Assembly (NCBI GenBank): GCA_028564675.1
Contig: JAOVVO010000299.1
Span: forward strand, 1-64,000
Reading direction: 5' to 3'
Source of the DNA: Onchocerca lupi
Lineage: Eukaryota > Nematoda > Chromadorea > Rhabditida > Onchocercidae
Length of the DNA: 64,000 bases
Below, in pieces: positions 23,123 to 33,439 of the stretch (positions within the stretch are counted from its first letter, which is position 1; every line of letters begins with the position of its first letter). Under the pieces are notes generated by a model that had not been told where the DNA came from, searched no databases, and saw only the letters and a list, made by a program, of their open reading frames with translations. Both the position numbers and the translations under genes were made by a program.

Positions 23123-26041
23123 ATGGTCGCTAATATTTGGAAATTCGCGGAAGTGAAGGAAATTCTCTTTGCGTTGTTGCTTATTTCTTTTTGTTATATT
23201 ACAATCAATGGTGCACCAGTTGCTAAAAAAATGAAATTTACTCCTAAAGGTAAATTTGAAGATTTCTGCCAATTGATTAATTAAACTTTGCAAAATTAAA
23301 TAATTTAGAAGAAATAGATGGATTCAATGAAACCAAGGAACATTTGAGTGTTGTAATGCATTCTTATCCGATACTGAAGAGACTAAAGCAATACTTCGCA
23401 ACTTTAAACAACAAAGATTTGCTCTCTGCGCGTGGGTTGGTTTTTTGCAGTCAATTAGTCAACTTACTGTTAAATTTTCATTTACTTTCAACCATGTTCT
23501 TCCAATAGAATGAAAAATTGAATCTGTCAATCTCTCAGATTTTTTGAATTCTAACTTATTTCATTGAAGAACTTGTAAATCGTTTCACGGACTTGCAAGC
23601 AAACTGTTGAATATACGGAACAAGCCACTAATCATCACAAATGGTACAATAAGTGATACAATTGATCGGCAAATTTTTTCTACATATGAAAAAATTGACG
23701 CAAATGACTTTTTGATGGTTAGCTCCTGTGAAAAACCTATATAAGTAACACTTGACCTTGTGTAATTAGATTAGCCATTCTATTTTACTTGATTGTTTAC
23801 ATTAAAATCTCAGTTTTGTAAATCTTTCCTATTTTCTTTGCAAAAAATATCTTTATTTTATCTTTCTAACGCATTTTAATCATTCTGCTATTTGAGGAGT
23901 GAATTTGCGGAAAGCAGTAAAATTGCATTTTAAAAATGCCAATCAACTGTCAATCATCGAAAAAAAATTAAATTAAATTGCACAAACTTGGCATGTTTTA
24001 GCTTCAAAGATGGCAGCCTAAAATCGGTCTTTTATTTGACGATTTCAATAATCCGACACCGATACAATACATGCCATTTAACTGCTTACATTTCCAGATA
24101 GTCCCATATAACAATCGTTTTGATATTCTTTACAATTTTCCAGCTGGTTAATAATTTCATTGAATTTCATATTTCTGCCGAAATAATTCCATAGTTATTA
24201 ATTTAACATTCAATTTAATTCAGGCTAAATCAATAAAATTTCAGTTTTGTTTTCATAAATCATCACATAAAATACTACTTTTCTTCAGGAGGAATGTTAG
24301 GTAATAACCATCCACGAAGCGGGGTGATTATTCCAAAGATGTGCGATGCGTTTATAAATTTCATCATTCTTACTAATACGTAAGTTTTATTCTGCAGTGA
24401 TAACAGTATCCGTTCTCTGATCTCATTTGCTGAGATGCAATCATTTTGAATTTATTCGATGATCAGTTTATTCCATCAAATTGTTCCCAAATCATCATCT
24501 CTGCATAGTAGAAATAATCGTATAGCATCTAAATGCTTTGACAACGATGACTGCTTGGATTTTTGAACATTCTCCTACGATGAGGTCAAGAAGTCATCAT
24601 TCGTCCACTTCTAAACTTATTACACATTATCACCGTTGCACAGTATTACTGTTGCCTGCATTTGAATGGTGATAATTATTATTGGATTAGAATTGCACAG
24701 CAGAATCAGCAATGTTTCATTTATTCGAAATAATTTGGTTGATATAACTTGACGCAATGATCTGAATATTTGTCTGGAATTAGTTTGTCTAGACCGGGAT
24801 ATGGTGGCATAATCATTTGGCTATGTTGCTGACAAATGAACTTTAATAGCTATCAATTATTAGTAATTTAGTATTTAGTTCATTTTATAATAATTATTTT
24901 TCAGATACGAGCGCCTTACTGCAGATGAATCGAAGATGGTAACAATTGCTATCTAATTTTCTCTTTTCTGAATTTTTAAAGCAATTATTAGTTTTCTAAC
25001 TAACTTTTATCATTTTCCCATAATTTAAGTAATAAAATCTTTTAGTTTTAAATGATATTTTGCCGGCGAAGAAATTGGGAACATAATTTAAGAAATAGAA
25101 CTGCAATTTTCAGCTGCATAAACCAAAATTTATTATTGCTTTTGGGGGAAGTGTTTCGTCGCCATCTGATATAGAACTGGATGTGAATTCTATTATCGCT
25201 CCACATCTATCTGAAAACCAATCTGTACCTATCTGTTATGCTTACCACATTAGCTCCAACTATAGATATAGATGGTAATTCAAATTTCTTGATGACTTAT
25301 ACTGACGAAAACGTGATCGAAAATGGTCCGGATTTTGTAAAAAATAACATATGCGAACCAATCAAATGAAAAATAACTAACCGATAGTAATATTAAATTT
25401 CATATAATCATAATTCCAGGGGGTCTAATCTATTTCTAGTGTTTGGTGGTAGCAACGTTGAAACGTCGATGTTTCTCGTAGAAACAATCAATGAAGAAAG
25501 GTTGCGAAAGAAACTTTCAAAATGGAAGGTTTAATTTATTCCTCATCCTTTCTTTTGCTCCTTTTGTTTGAATTTATTTAGTAAGAATTGATTACAAATA
25601 TCGGTTAAGCTGAAATTCACCGAAGACATCGTCATATTTACCACCGGTTAATTTACCAATGCAAGTCAACATTTTATTCCAATCTATTGTTTCCTATCTG
25701 TTTTGCATACCATTTTTCCAATCTTTTTCTTTTTCAGTCTGAATTAGACTTCCTTAAAAGCCATCACATAATTCCATTCCATTTCACAAAAGAATCGATG
25801 GAACCAACGAATAGTGAAAATATATTTAGGTTTGGAAGTTCAATTTTTTTTATAATTTACAGCGAATGTCATTACTTCTCATAATTTCATTTTCAGAGAG
25901 ACATTTGGTATTCAGCCGGTTACTTTACGATTATCTGCATCTGATTTGGCTGAAACTGGTTTAATTTATTGCAATTCCGTAACGATGGCTAAGAAAAATT
26001 CGGGCTCAGTGTATGCAATAGTTGGTTACAAAAAATTCTGA
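23123..26041 (+). CDS. Unrecognised secreted protein, paralogue A, 10 exons, about 392 aa
   Basis: Function not recognised. Exons: 23123-23249, 23309-23435, 23570-23717, 24002-24146, 24289-24379, 24905-24938, 25114-25274, 25420-25528, 25738-25829, 25897-26041, all in phase. The N-terminus holds a hydrophobic segment (ILFALLLISFCYITING) ahead of AP, a good signal peptide with a possible cleavage after ING. The rest is soluble and alpha/beta-like, with recurring hydrophobic strands: KFIIAFGGSVSS, SNLFLVFGGSNVE, SVPICYAYHI and GSVYAIVGYKKF. Exon 5 encodes GGMLGNNHPRSGVIIPK. The twin FGG-S motifs hint at an internal repeat or sheet domain. It is a tandem duplicate of the gene at 30349-33279, and both copies are open throughout. 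A nematode-restricted secreted family is the likeliest reading. Confidence 0.82.
24420..25970 (+). repeat. Near-identical tract shared by the two paralogues (copy A)
   Basis: From intron 5 to part of exon 10, copies A and B (31665-33210) differ at only a few scattered positions, introns included. Exons 1-5 and the last codons differ far more. Confidence 0.8.
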
Positions 26042-26105
26042 TATGTCGATGAATCTATTTTAACTGAGTGAAGTTATTATGCTATCGAGAAATTTCCCAA
26101 ATGTT

Positions 26106-26111
26106 AATAAA
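26106..26111 (+). terminator. Candidate polyadenylation signal, paralogue A
   Basis: AATAAA about 65 bases past the stop codon. The same hexamer is at the matching place after paralogue B (33346-33351), so it is conserved between the copies. Confidence 0.5.
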
Positions 26112-26352
26112 AAATACCATGCTATTTCTTTAATTTCACAAACAGTCGCATTTGTCAGTTAAATATGATTTACTATATAAATGAAAATGTAAGTGCTACC
26201 TGTTCCTTAAGAATCTCCAGAAGTCCCCCACAGATTCTTTTCAAATTTTGATACAACCTTGTATCCCAATAGAACATTATTTTTATATAAACGTAATTAC
26301 TTTTTTTCACGTATCACGTCCGTGACAACTAAAAGTAAGTGAGGGGGCTAGG

Positions 26353-27942
26353 TTTATTGATTCTGCCTTTCTCTACAACGAAGCGTTGTTAATGATTGAA
26401 GACTTGTGCTTGCAAATCGAGAACAATGTTCTTAATCAACTGGAAATGCCATCACCGAATAGATTTGCTACTGATTCGTTCGATGTAGAATTACGGCATG
26501 AACAAAATTACAGCACAGATGATCTTTTGTCAAATATACAATCAAATATTCCTAAGCTAATTTTGAGCAAAAAGGAATTTACGATCAAATAACGCAAACT
26601 GTCAATAATGTGATTAGAGAAATCTTCTTTTTAGATGCGCCAGGAAGAACTGGTAAAATGTTCCTAATTAGATTGATTTTGACAACAATTCGATCTCAAA
26701 ATGGCATAACCTTAGCTCTTGCATCGTCTGGAATATCTGCAACATTGCTATCAGATGGAAGAACTGCTTATTCTGCTTTGAAATTGCCATTGAGTATTTA
26801 GTTGATTAGAACTCCCACATGAAATATTTCAAAGCACGGGAAAATTATTGCAAAATGCAAACTTATTGTTTGGGATGAATGCACGATGGCGCACAAGAAA
26901 TTGGTCGAAGCTCTCAATCAATCAGTGCAAGATTTGCGTGGAAATATCAGACCATTTGGAAAAGCATTCATATTGCTTGCAAGAGATTTCAGGCAAATAT
27001 TACCTGTAATTCCTCGATCGATACCGATGGACTAAATAAATGCTTGTTTGAAATACTTTACTTTGTAACAACACGTAAGAACGTTAAAATTAATTACAAT
27101 ATGCGTGTCCAGCTGCAAAACGATCGATCAGCTGGAATATTCTCACATCAATTGCTGGAAATTGGGAAAGGAAAGCTGCCGGTTGATCGGATCACAGGAA
27201 GAATTTCATTGCCTCATAACTTCTGCAATTCAGTAAGGTCAAAAGAAGAGTTGTTTGAAAGATTATATCCCAATATCAAACCAATTATAAGAATCGCGAT
27301 TGGCTGAGTGTATGAGTTATTCTTGCGGTCAAGAAAAAAGACGACGAATTTAACAATATTATATAGTCTAACATTCGAAGCGAGGCAGTCATATATAAGT
27401 CCTTCGAGATTGTTATGGAAGCAGATGAAGCGGTTAATTATCCAACAGAATTTTAGAATTCACTCGATCTGTCAAGGATGCCACCGCACATACTGCAGTT
27501 GAAAGTCGGTGTGCCGATTATCATTTTGCGAAAAATCAACCAGCCAAAACTTTGCAACGGCACGCGGCTTGCAATAAGAAAATTAATGAGCAACATCGTG
27601 AAAGTAACAGTTTTGAAAAGACCTTTCAAAGGTGAAGATGTCTTTATTCCTCGCACTCCTATGATTCCAACGAATAAACCATCTCAATTTAAAAGATTAC
27701 GATTCTCAATTTGATAGATGTTTGCATTCACCATCAACAAAGCTCGGGATCAATCTTTAGAATTGTGCGGTTTAGATCTAGAGACCAATTGTTTCACATA
27801 TGGACAATTATATGTTGCGTGTTCTAGAGTCGGCAAACCAGACAGTCTCCATATCTACACAGAATTACAAAAAATAATGTATACCTACAAGTACTGTGAA
27901 ATAAATTGCTTGAACGAAACATTTCATTATAAACTATTATGA
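26353..27942 (+). pseudogene. Helitron Pif1-like helicase, C-terminal part, frameshifted
   Basis: The DNA helicase moiety of a Helitron Rep/Hel protein, broken across at least five frames. In order: YNEALLMIEDLC..MPSPNR (about 26374-26460); Walker A-like FFLDAPGRTGKMF (about 26625), with Arg and Met at conserved Gly and Thr; SSGISATLLSDGRTAYSALKLP; Walker B-like VWDECTMAHK (about 26870); LLARDFRQILPVIP (about 26970); VGVPIIILRKINQPKLCNGT (about 27505); and motif VI region TINKARDQSLELCG...QLYVACSRVGKPDS (about 27727-27850). Frameshifts, stops and changed Walker A residues make it non-functional. No Rep nuclease domain is present in the window. Confidence 0.85.
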
Positions 27943-28049
27943 CCTCGAAATTTGTGTGATGCAGCTACATTCTCCATAAATCAAAAAAATAAACGGATAA
28001 CATCCATCATAAAGCAAAATATAAACATAAAGTTTAAATTACTGGCCTT

Positions 28050-28287
28050 ATTTTTTAAAAATATGTGCCTATTCGAATGTAACGCTTATGAAAATTTCAA
28101 ATCAATTTATGAATATTTAAAAACATGTCGTATTCGAATGCAACGTTGTGTCAAAATTTCAAAGCAATAGATAAGGACTTTCCAATATCTTAGATTTTGA
28201 ATTAATATAGATAAGGCGCGTGTTCGAGAACTTTCGGAGACTTAAAGATTTTGAGCAAACGAACATTGACGTTTTTATTTATATAGA
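28050..28287 (-). repeat. Two Helitron-like 5' termini, minus orientation
   Basis: From 28287 downward: TCTATATAAATAAAAACG, GTTCGTTTGCTC, AACACGCGCC, then a second copy with TTTGAAATTTTGACACAACG and GCATTCGAATACG. A third partial copy ends near 28060. This marks the right boundary of the insertion. Confidence 0.6.
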
Positions 28288-28289
28288 CC

Positions 28290-28880
28290 AGTTGGAGTCG
28301 GAAACACGAAGCATAACCGGTCCAATTAGCAATGTAATCAATCAGTAATTCAATCATCCAATATAATTTCAGTGTTATGATTGAAGATGTTCAGCTAAAG
28401 TATACCCTTTTTCAATTGCTTTACAACTGTATATCTTTTTAATATTTCATCGATGTTATGACATAAACATATTCGGCCAATGATTATTTGTTATTACACT
28501 TGCAAGACACATTTCAAAGCATAAATATCTATTCAAAATTGATAATGAATGTATCAGAAATAATAAATATTCATTCATTTACAGTCTTAATCCGGAAATG
28601 CGGGTTTTGCAGATTAGTACATTCCGTATATGAAAAAGTACAATTATTTTCGATTAAATGGTAATTAACGAAAATTAATGAAAGCTCCTGTCAAAATTGT
28701 TGCTTCTACAACGTTATTCATTAATTTTTTTTACTGCAAACAACAATAAAAGTCTATAAAACCACAACCTGTGTTGTTTACTTCTTTCCTTTTAAAGGAA
28801 TGTTGATAAAGTGTTTTATTAGTGTCGTTGCAAAGCATTGGCTATTGATATTTCTCAGTATGATAATTGGCAATCCAGTT

Positions 28881-28916
<36 letters not shown>

Positions 28917-29426
28917 TAAGAAATGCTTTGATTCGGAATAAAGTGCAAGAATAGATTCTCCACGTTAAGACTGTTTAATTTTTCTGGCGGCGCAACATAT
29001 TCCTTGCATTTCTCAATAAAATCCGATGATGACACACGGACTCAAACTATAAGCATGAGCTGTATCGTACTGAATGCAAAGCAATTGTAATCGCTTGGAT
29101 GCTGAACAAGGAGTCGTGTTCTACGCTGATCTTTTGTTTCTTGTTGACGTCTTTTCGCCAATCTTAGTCATGTTGCAACTGTGTATCTGCAGTCCGGCTA
29201 CATGTCGCTTTGCTTACATTTTATTCATTCTTTGTTTTCTTAATCGCCGCATTTCTTCCGCTTTGCGAATACGATGGTCAGTTTTTGTATAAAGCAGGAA
29301 GGATTCTGACTCTAAATCTTGAATCACTTGTCGAGAAGTTTTGCAAATTTCTCCTTTGCTGATTATGTTTTAATTAGAACAGGTGAATTCCGGTCCGTGG
29401 GATCAAATATTGTTTGCGACAATTAT

Positions 29427-29465
<39 letters not shown>

Positions 29466-29775
29466 CCAAAAAAAGAGATTTTTCACATGTTTTTTCTTGG
29501 ATTATTTCTCTATTTTGTTTAACCAGATAACTCTACAAAGCAAAAATGATATTGTCATCGTAGTTTTGGATCGATTGAAACTTATTACGATTTTTTAAAG
29601 CTGCAAATATCAATCAAAATGATTGCAGGCAATATTTGAGAAAATAGATCACATTGCATATTTCATTTAATTGAATATTTTAGACTTGAATGAGGCGAAG
29701 GATGCTCCCATGTCCGAATACTTCGGTAGCTTCAATTCTACGTTTCACTCCCTTGAATAATTGAATAATCCCTTG
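28290..29775. other. Downstream part of unit A, no intact gene
   Basis: Duplicated with 33440-34905. It contains a run of T near 28880-28912 and A36 at 29428-29463, both absent or short in unit B. Short minus-strand reading frames are shared with unit B (see finding at 28930-29420) but carry no complete gene and no recognisable domain. Confidence 0.45.
29428..29463 (+). repeat. A36 homopolymer
   Basis: 36 consecutive A in unit A. The matching site in unit B (about 34607) has only nine A, so the run expanded or was inserted after the duplication, or shrank in B. Confidence 0.85.
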
Positions 29776-30348
29776 AATAATAATTCTTTTGTTCATCGTT
29801 GCTTGTCGATGGTGCCATTCAACAATTTTCGCATATTAATTAATTGAATCATTCAGGATTAAAGTTTTTTGCTGATGACCATTACAGCTATTACAACATA
29901 TAAATTTTCACCTATGATTTCAAAGTAATTCAATTTTCGTTTGCTACCACAAATCATCTTTCAGAGTCATCTCCGATACTTTTACATCAAATTATACGAA
30001 TTTATCTCGAAAACTCTGGCTAATTTATTGTTTCAATTCTACCTAACAAAAACTGCTAAAATTTTCTAAATTCTGCATATTATTTTTGGTAATTACAATA
30101 GTGCTTATTTCTTGATAAGCAAGATAGTTCGAAAGTTTTGCATTTTAATTTAATCTATAAAATATACGGGCAAAGTTAAATTTTTCTTGAAAATATTAAA
30201 AGTTTTTCTTTTTCAGAATTGTGTTATTTGCGACATATTTCGTATAATGAGTTTGAATTGGTTAGCTAAAAATGCAGGACGATGATTAATGATTACATGA
30301 AATACTATAGTTTTATTAAACTTTTTTCATACTTGGGAATACTCGAAA

Positions 30349-33279
30349 ATGATCGCTCATACTTGGAAATTCGCGGAAGTGAAGGAAATTATCTTTTCGT
30401 TATTACTTATTTCCATTTGCTTCATTGCAATCAACGGTGCACCAATTAATACGACTCCTACAGGTAAATTTGCAGATTTCTGTCACTTGATTAACTAAAC
30501 TTGTGAAATTAAATAATTTAGAACAAACAAATGGATCCAGTGAAACTAACGAACATTTGAGTGTTATGATGCGTTCTTATCCGATACTAAAGAGACTAAC
30601 GCAATATTTCACAGTTTTAAACAATGAAGATTTGCTCTCTGCGCGTGGGTTGGTCTTGCAGTCAAGTTTTTCAACTAAATGTTAAATTTTCACTTAATTT
30701 CAACCATGTTCTTACAATAGAATGAAAAATTGAATCTGTCAACCTCCTAGATTTTTTGTATTCTAACTTATTTCATTAAAGGACTTGTAAATCGTTTTAC
30801 GGACTTGTAAGCAAACTGTTGAATGTACGGAATAAGCCAATAATCATCAGGAATGGTACAGTAAGTAGTACAATTGATCGGCAAACTTTTTCTTCATATG
30901 AAGGAACTGACATCAATGACTTTTTGAAGGTTACTTTCTTTTAATGGAACTTGCATAAATGAAATTTGATCTGTGTAATTAGATTAACTATTTTATTTTA
31001 TTTGATTATTTCCATTGAAATCTTGTAAATTTTTCCTATTTTTTAATTTCTTACAAATCAAGAAATTTCAAAGTATATCTTTATTCTATCTTTCAAAGCA
31101 TTTTAATCATTCTGCCATTTAAAGAATGAACTTGATGAAAGCAGTAAATAATGCATTTTAAAAAAGTGCCAATCAAATGCCAATTATCGAAAAAAAATTT
31201 AGATTAAGTTAAATTGCGCAACCTTGGCTTGTTTCAGCTTCGAAGATGGCAGCCTGAAATTGCTCTTTTATTTGACGATTGCAATGATCCGACACCGATG
31301 CAATATATGCCATTTGACTGCTTATATTTCCAGATAGTCCCATATAACAATCGTTTTGATATTGTTTTGAATTTTCCAACTGGTTCGTAATTTCATTGAA
31401 TTTTATATTTCCATTGAAATAGCTCCATAGCTGTCAATTTAACATTCAATTTAATTCCGGCTTAATCAGAAAAAATTCTAATTTTGTCTGCATGAATCAT
31501 CAAATAAAATATCACTTTTTTCCAGGTGGAATGTTAGGCAACAATCATCCACGAAGCGGAGTAATTATTCCAAAGATGTACGATGCGTTTATAGATTTCA
31601 TCATCCTTACTAATAGGTAAGTTTTATTCTCCAGTGAAAACAATATCCGTTCTCTGTTCTCATTTGCTGAGATGCAATCATTTTGAATTTATTCGATGAT
31701 CAGTTTATTCCATCAAATTGTTCCCAAATCATCATCTCTGCATAGTAGAAATAATCGTATAGCATCGAAATGCTTTGACAACGATGACTGCTTGGATTTT
31801 TGAACATTCTCCTACGATGAGGTCAAGAAGTCATCATTCGTCCACTTCTCAACTTATTACACATCATCACCGTTGTATGATGCTACTGTTGCCTGCATTT
31901 GAATGGTGATAATTGTTATTGGATTAGAATTGCACAGCAGAATCAGCAATGTTTCATTTATTCGAAATAATTTGGTTGATATAACTTGACACAATGATCT
32001 GAATATTTGTCTGGAATTAGTTTGTCTAGACCGGGATATGGTGGCATAATCATTTGGCTATGTTGCTGACAAATGAACTTTAATAGCTATCAATTATTAG
32101 TAATTTAGTATTTAGTTCATTTTATAAGAATTATTTTTCAGATACGAGCGCCTTACTGCAGATGAATCGAAGATGGTAACAATTGCTATCTAATTTTCTC
32201 TTTTCTGAATTTTTAAAGCAATTATTAGTTTTCTAACTAACTTTTATCATTTTCCTATAATTTAAGTAATAAAATCTTTTAGTTTTAAATGATATTTTGC
32301 CGGCGAAGAAATTGTGAACATAATTTAACAAATAGAACTGCAATTTTCAGCTGCATAAACCAAAATTTATTATTGCTTTTGGAGGAAGTGTTTCGTCGCC
32401 ATCTGATATAGAATTGGATGTGAATTCTATTATCGCTCCACATCTATCTGAAAACCAATCTGTACCTATCTGTTATGCTTACCACATTAGCTCCAACTAT
32501 AGATATAGATGGTAATTCAAATTTCTTGATGACTTATAATGACGAAAACGTGATCGGAAATAGTCCAGATTTTGTAAAAAATAACATTTGCGAACCAATC
32601 AAATGAAAAATAATTAATCGATAGTAATATTAAATTTCATATAATCATAATTCCAGGGGGTCTAATCTATTTCTAGTGTTTGGTGGTAGCAACGTTGAAA
32701 CGTCGATGTTTCTCGTAGAAACAATCAATGAAGAAAGGTTGCGAAAGAAACTTTCAAAATGGAAGGTTTAATTTATTCCTCATCCTTTCTTTTGCTCCTT
32801 TTGTTTGAATTTATTTAATAAGAATTGATTACAAATATCGGTTAAGCTGAAATTCACCGAAGACATCGTCATATTTACCACCGGTTAATTTACCAATGCA
32901 AGTCAACACTTTATTCCAATCTATTGTTTCCTATCTGTTTTGCATACCATTTTTCCAATCTTTTTCTTTTTCAGTCTGAATTAGACTTCCTTAAAAGCCA
33001 TCACATAATTCCATTCCATTTCACAAAAGAATCGATGGAACCAACGAATAGTGAAAATATATTCAGGTTTGGAAGTTCAATTTTTTTTTATAATTTACAG
33101 CGAATGTCATTACTTCTCATAATTTCATTTTCAGAGAGACATTTGGTATTCAGCCGGTTACTTTACGATTATCTGCATCTGATTTGGCCGAAACTGGTTT
33201 AATTTATTGCAATCCCATGACAAAAACTAGGAAAAATCCGGGCTCAGTGTATGCGATAGTTGGTTACAAAAAATTCTGA
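30349..33279 (+). CDS. Unrecognised secreted protein, paralogue B, 10 exons, about 388 aa
   Basis: Second copy of the unrecognised secreted family. Exons: 30349-30463, 30522-30648, 30782-30929, 31238-31382, 31526-31616, 32142-32175, 32351-32511, 32657-32765, 32975-33066, 33135-33279, all in phase and with the same intron positions as paralogue A. The signal-peptide segment is IIFSLLLISICFIAING-AP. It has a four-residue deletion after the signal peptide relative to A and many substitutions in exons 1-5. By contrast exons 6-9 are essentially identical to A. At the end of exon 10 it has NPMTKTRKNPGS where A has NSVTMAKKNSGS. It appears intact; whether both copies are expressed cannot be told. 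Confidence 0.82.
31665..33210 (+). repeat. Near-identical tract shared by the two paralogues (copy B)
   Basis: Partner of 24420-25970. Introns 5-9 are as conserved as the exons, which selection on the protein cannot explain. Confidence 0.8.
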
Positions 33280-33345
33280 CATGACGATGAATCTATTATA
33301 ACTGAAAGAAGTTATTAAGATTTTTCGAGATTTTTCTCAAATGTT

Positions 33346-33351
33346 AATAAA
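33346..33351 (+). terminator. Candidate polyadenylation signal, paralogue B
   Basis: AATAAA 67 bases past the stop of paralogue B, at the equivalent place to 26106 in paralogue A. Confidence 0.5.
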
Positions 33352-33439
33352 AAGTACTATGCAATTTTTTTATGTTGTAGAAATCATTTCAAAAACAGTC
33401 ACATCTATCAGTAAAATATGAATTACAGAATAATACAAT

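Larger units (their letters stand above)
26172..28287 (+). mobile_element. Decayed Helitron-type insertion with Pif1-like helicase fragments
   Basis: Insertion present in unit A and absent from unit B, where the flanks join near 33430. The left edge is a diverged Helitron-like 5' terminus (CTATATAAATGAAAATG, then ...TTTTGATACAACCTTG). The right edge, on the minus strand from 28287, is TCTATATAAATAAAAACG followed by the family block twice (about 28050-28287). Between them lie plus-strand remnants of a Helitron helicase. Both ends thus resemble 5' termini in inverted orientation, which a simple Helitron would not have. Nested insertion is one explanation. Confidence 0.7.
22541..29775 (+). repeat. 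Tandem segmental duplication, unit A
   Basis: Unit A matches unit B (29776-34905) from upstream of the secreted-protein gene to the block ending near TTTCACTCCCTTGAA. Unit A contains paralogue A and an approximately 2.1-kb Helitron-type insertion (26172-28287). Without the insertion both units are about 5.1 kb. Divergence between the units is uneven: high at the edges, almost none at 24.42-25.97 kb. Confidence 0.85.

Noticed and set aside
29319..29598. Plus-strand frames with poly-Lys
   Set aside because: The frames are held open by an A36 homopolymer, and the duplicate unit does not preserve them.
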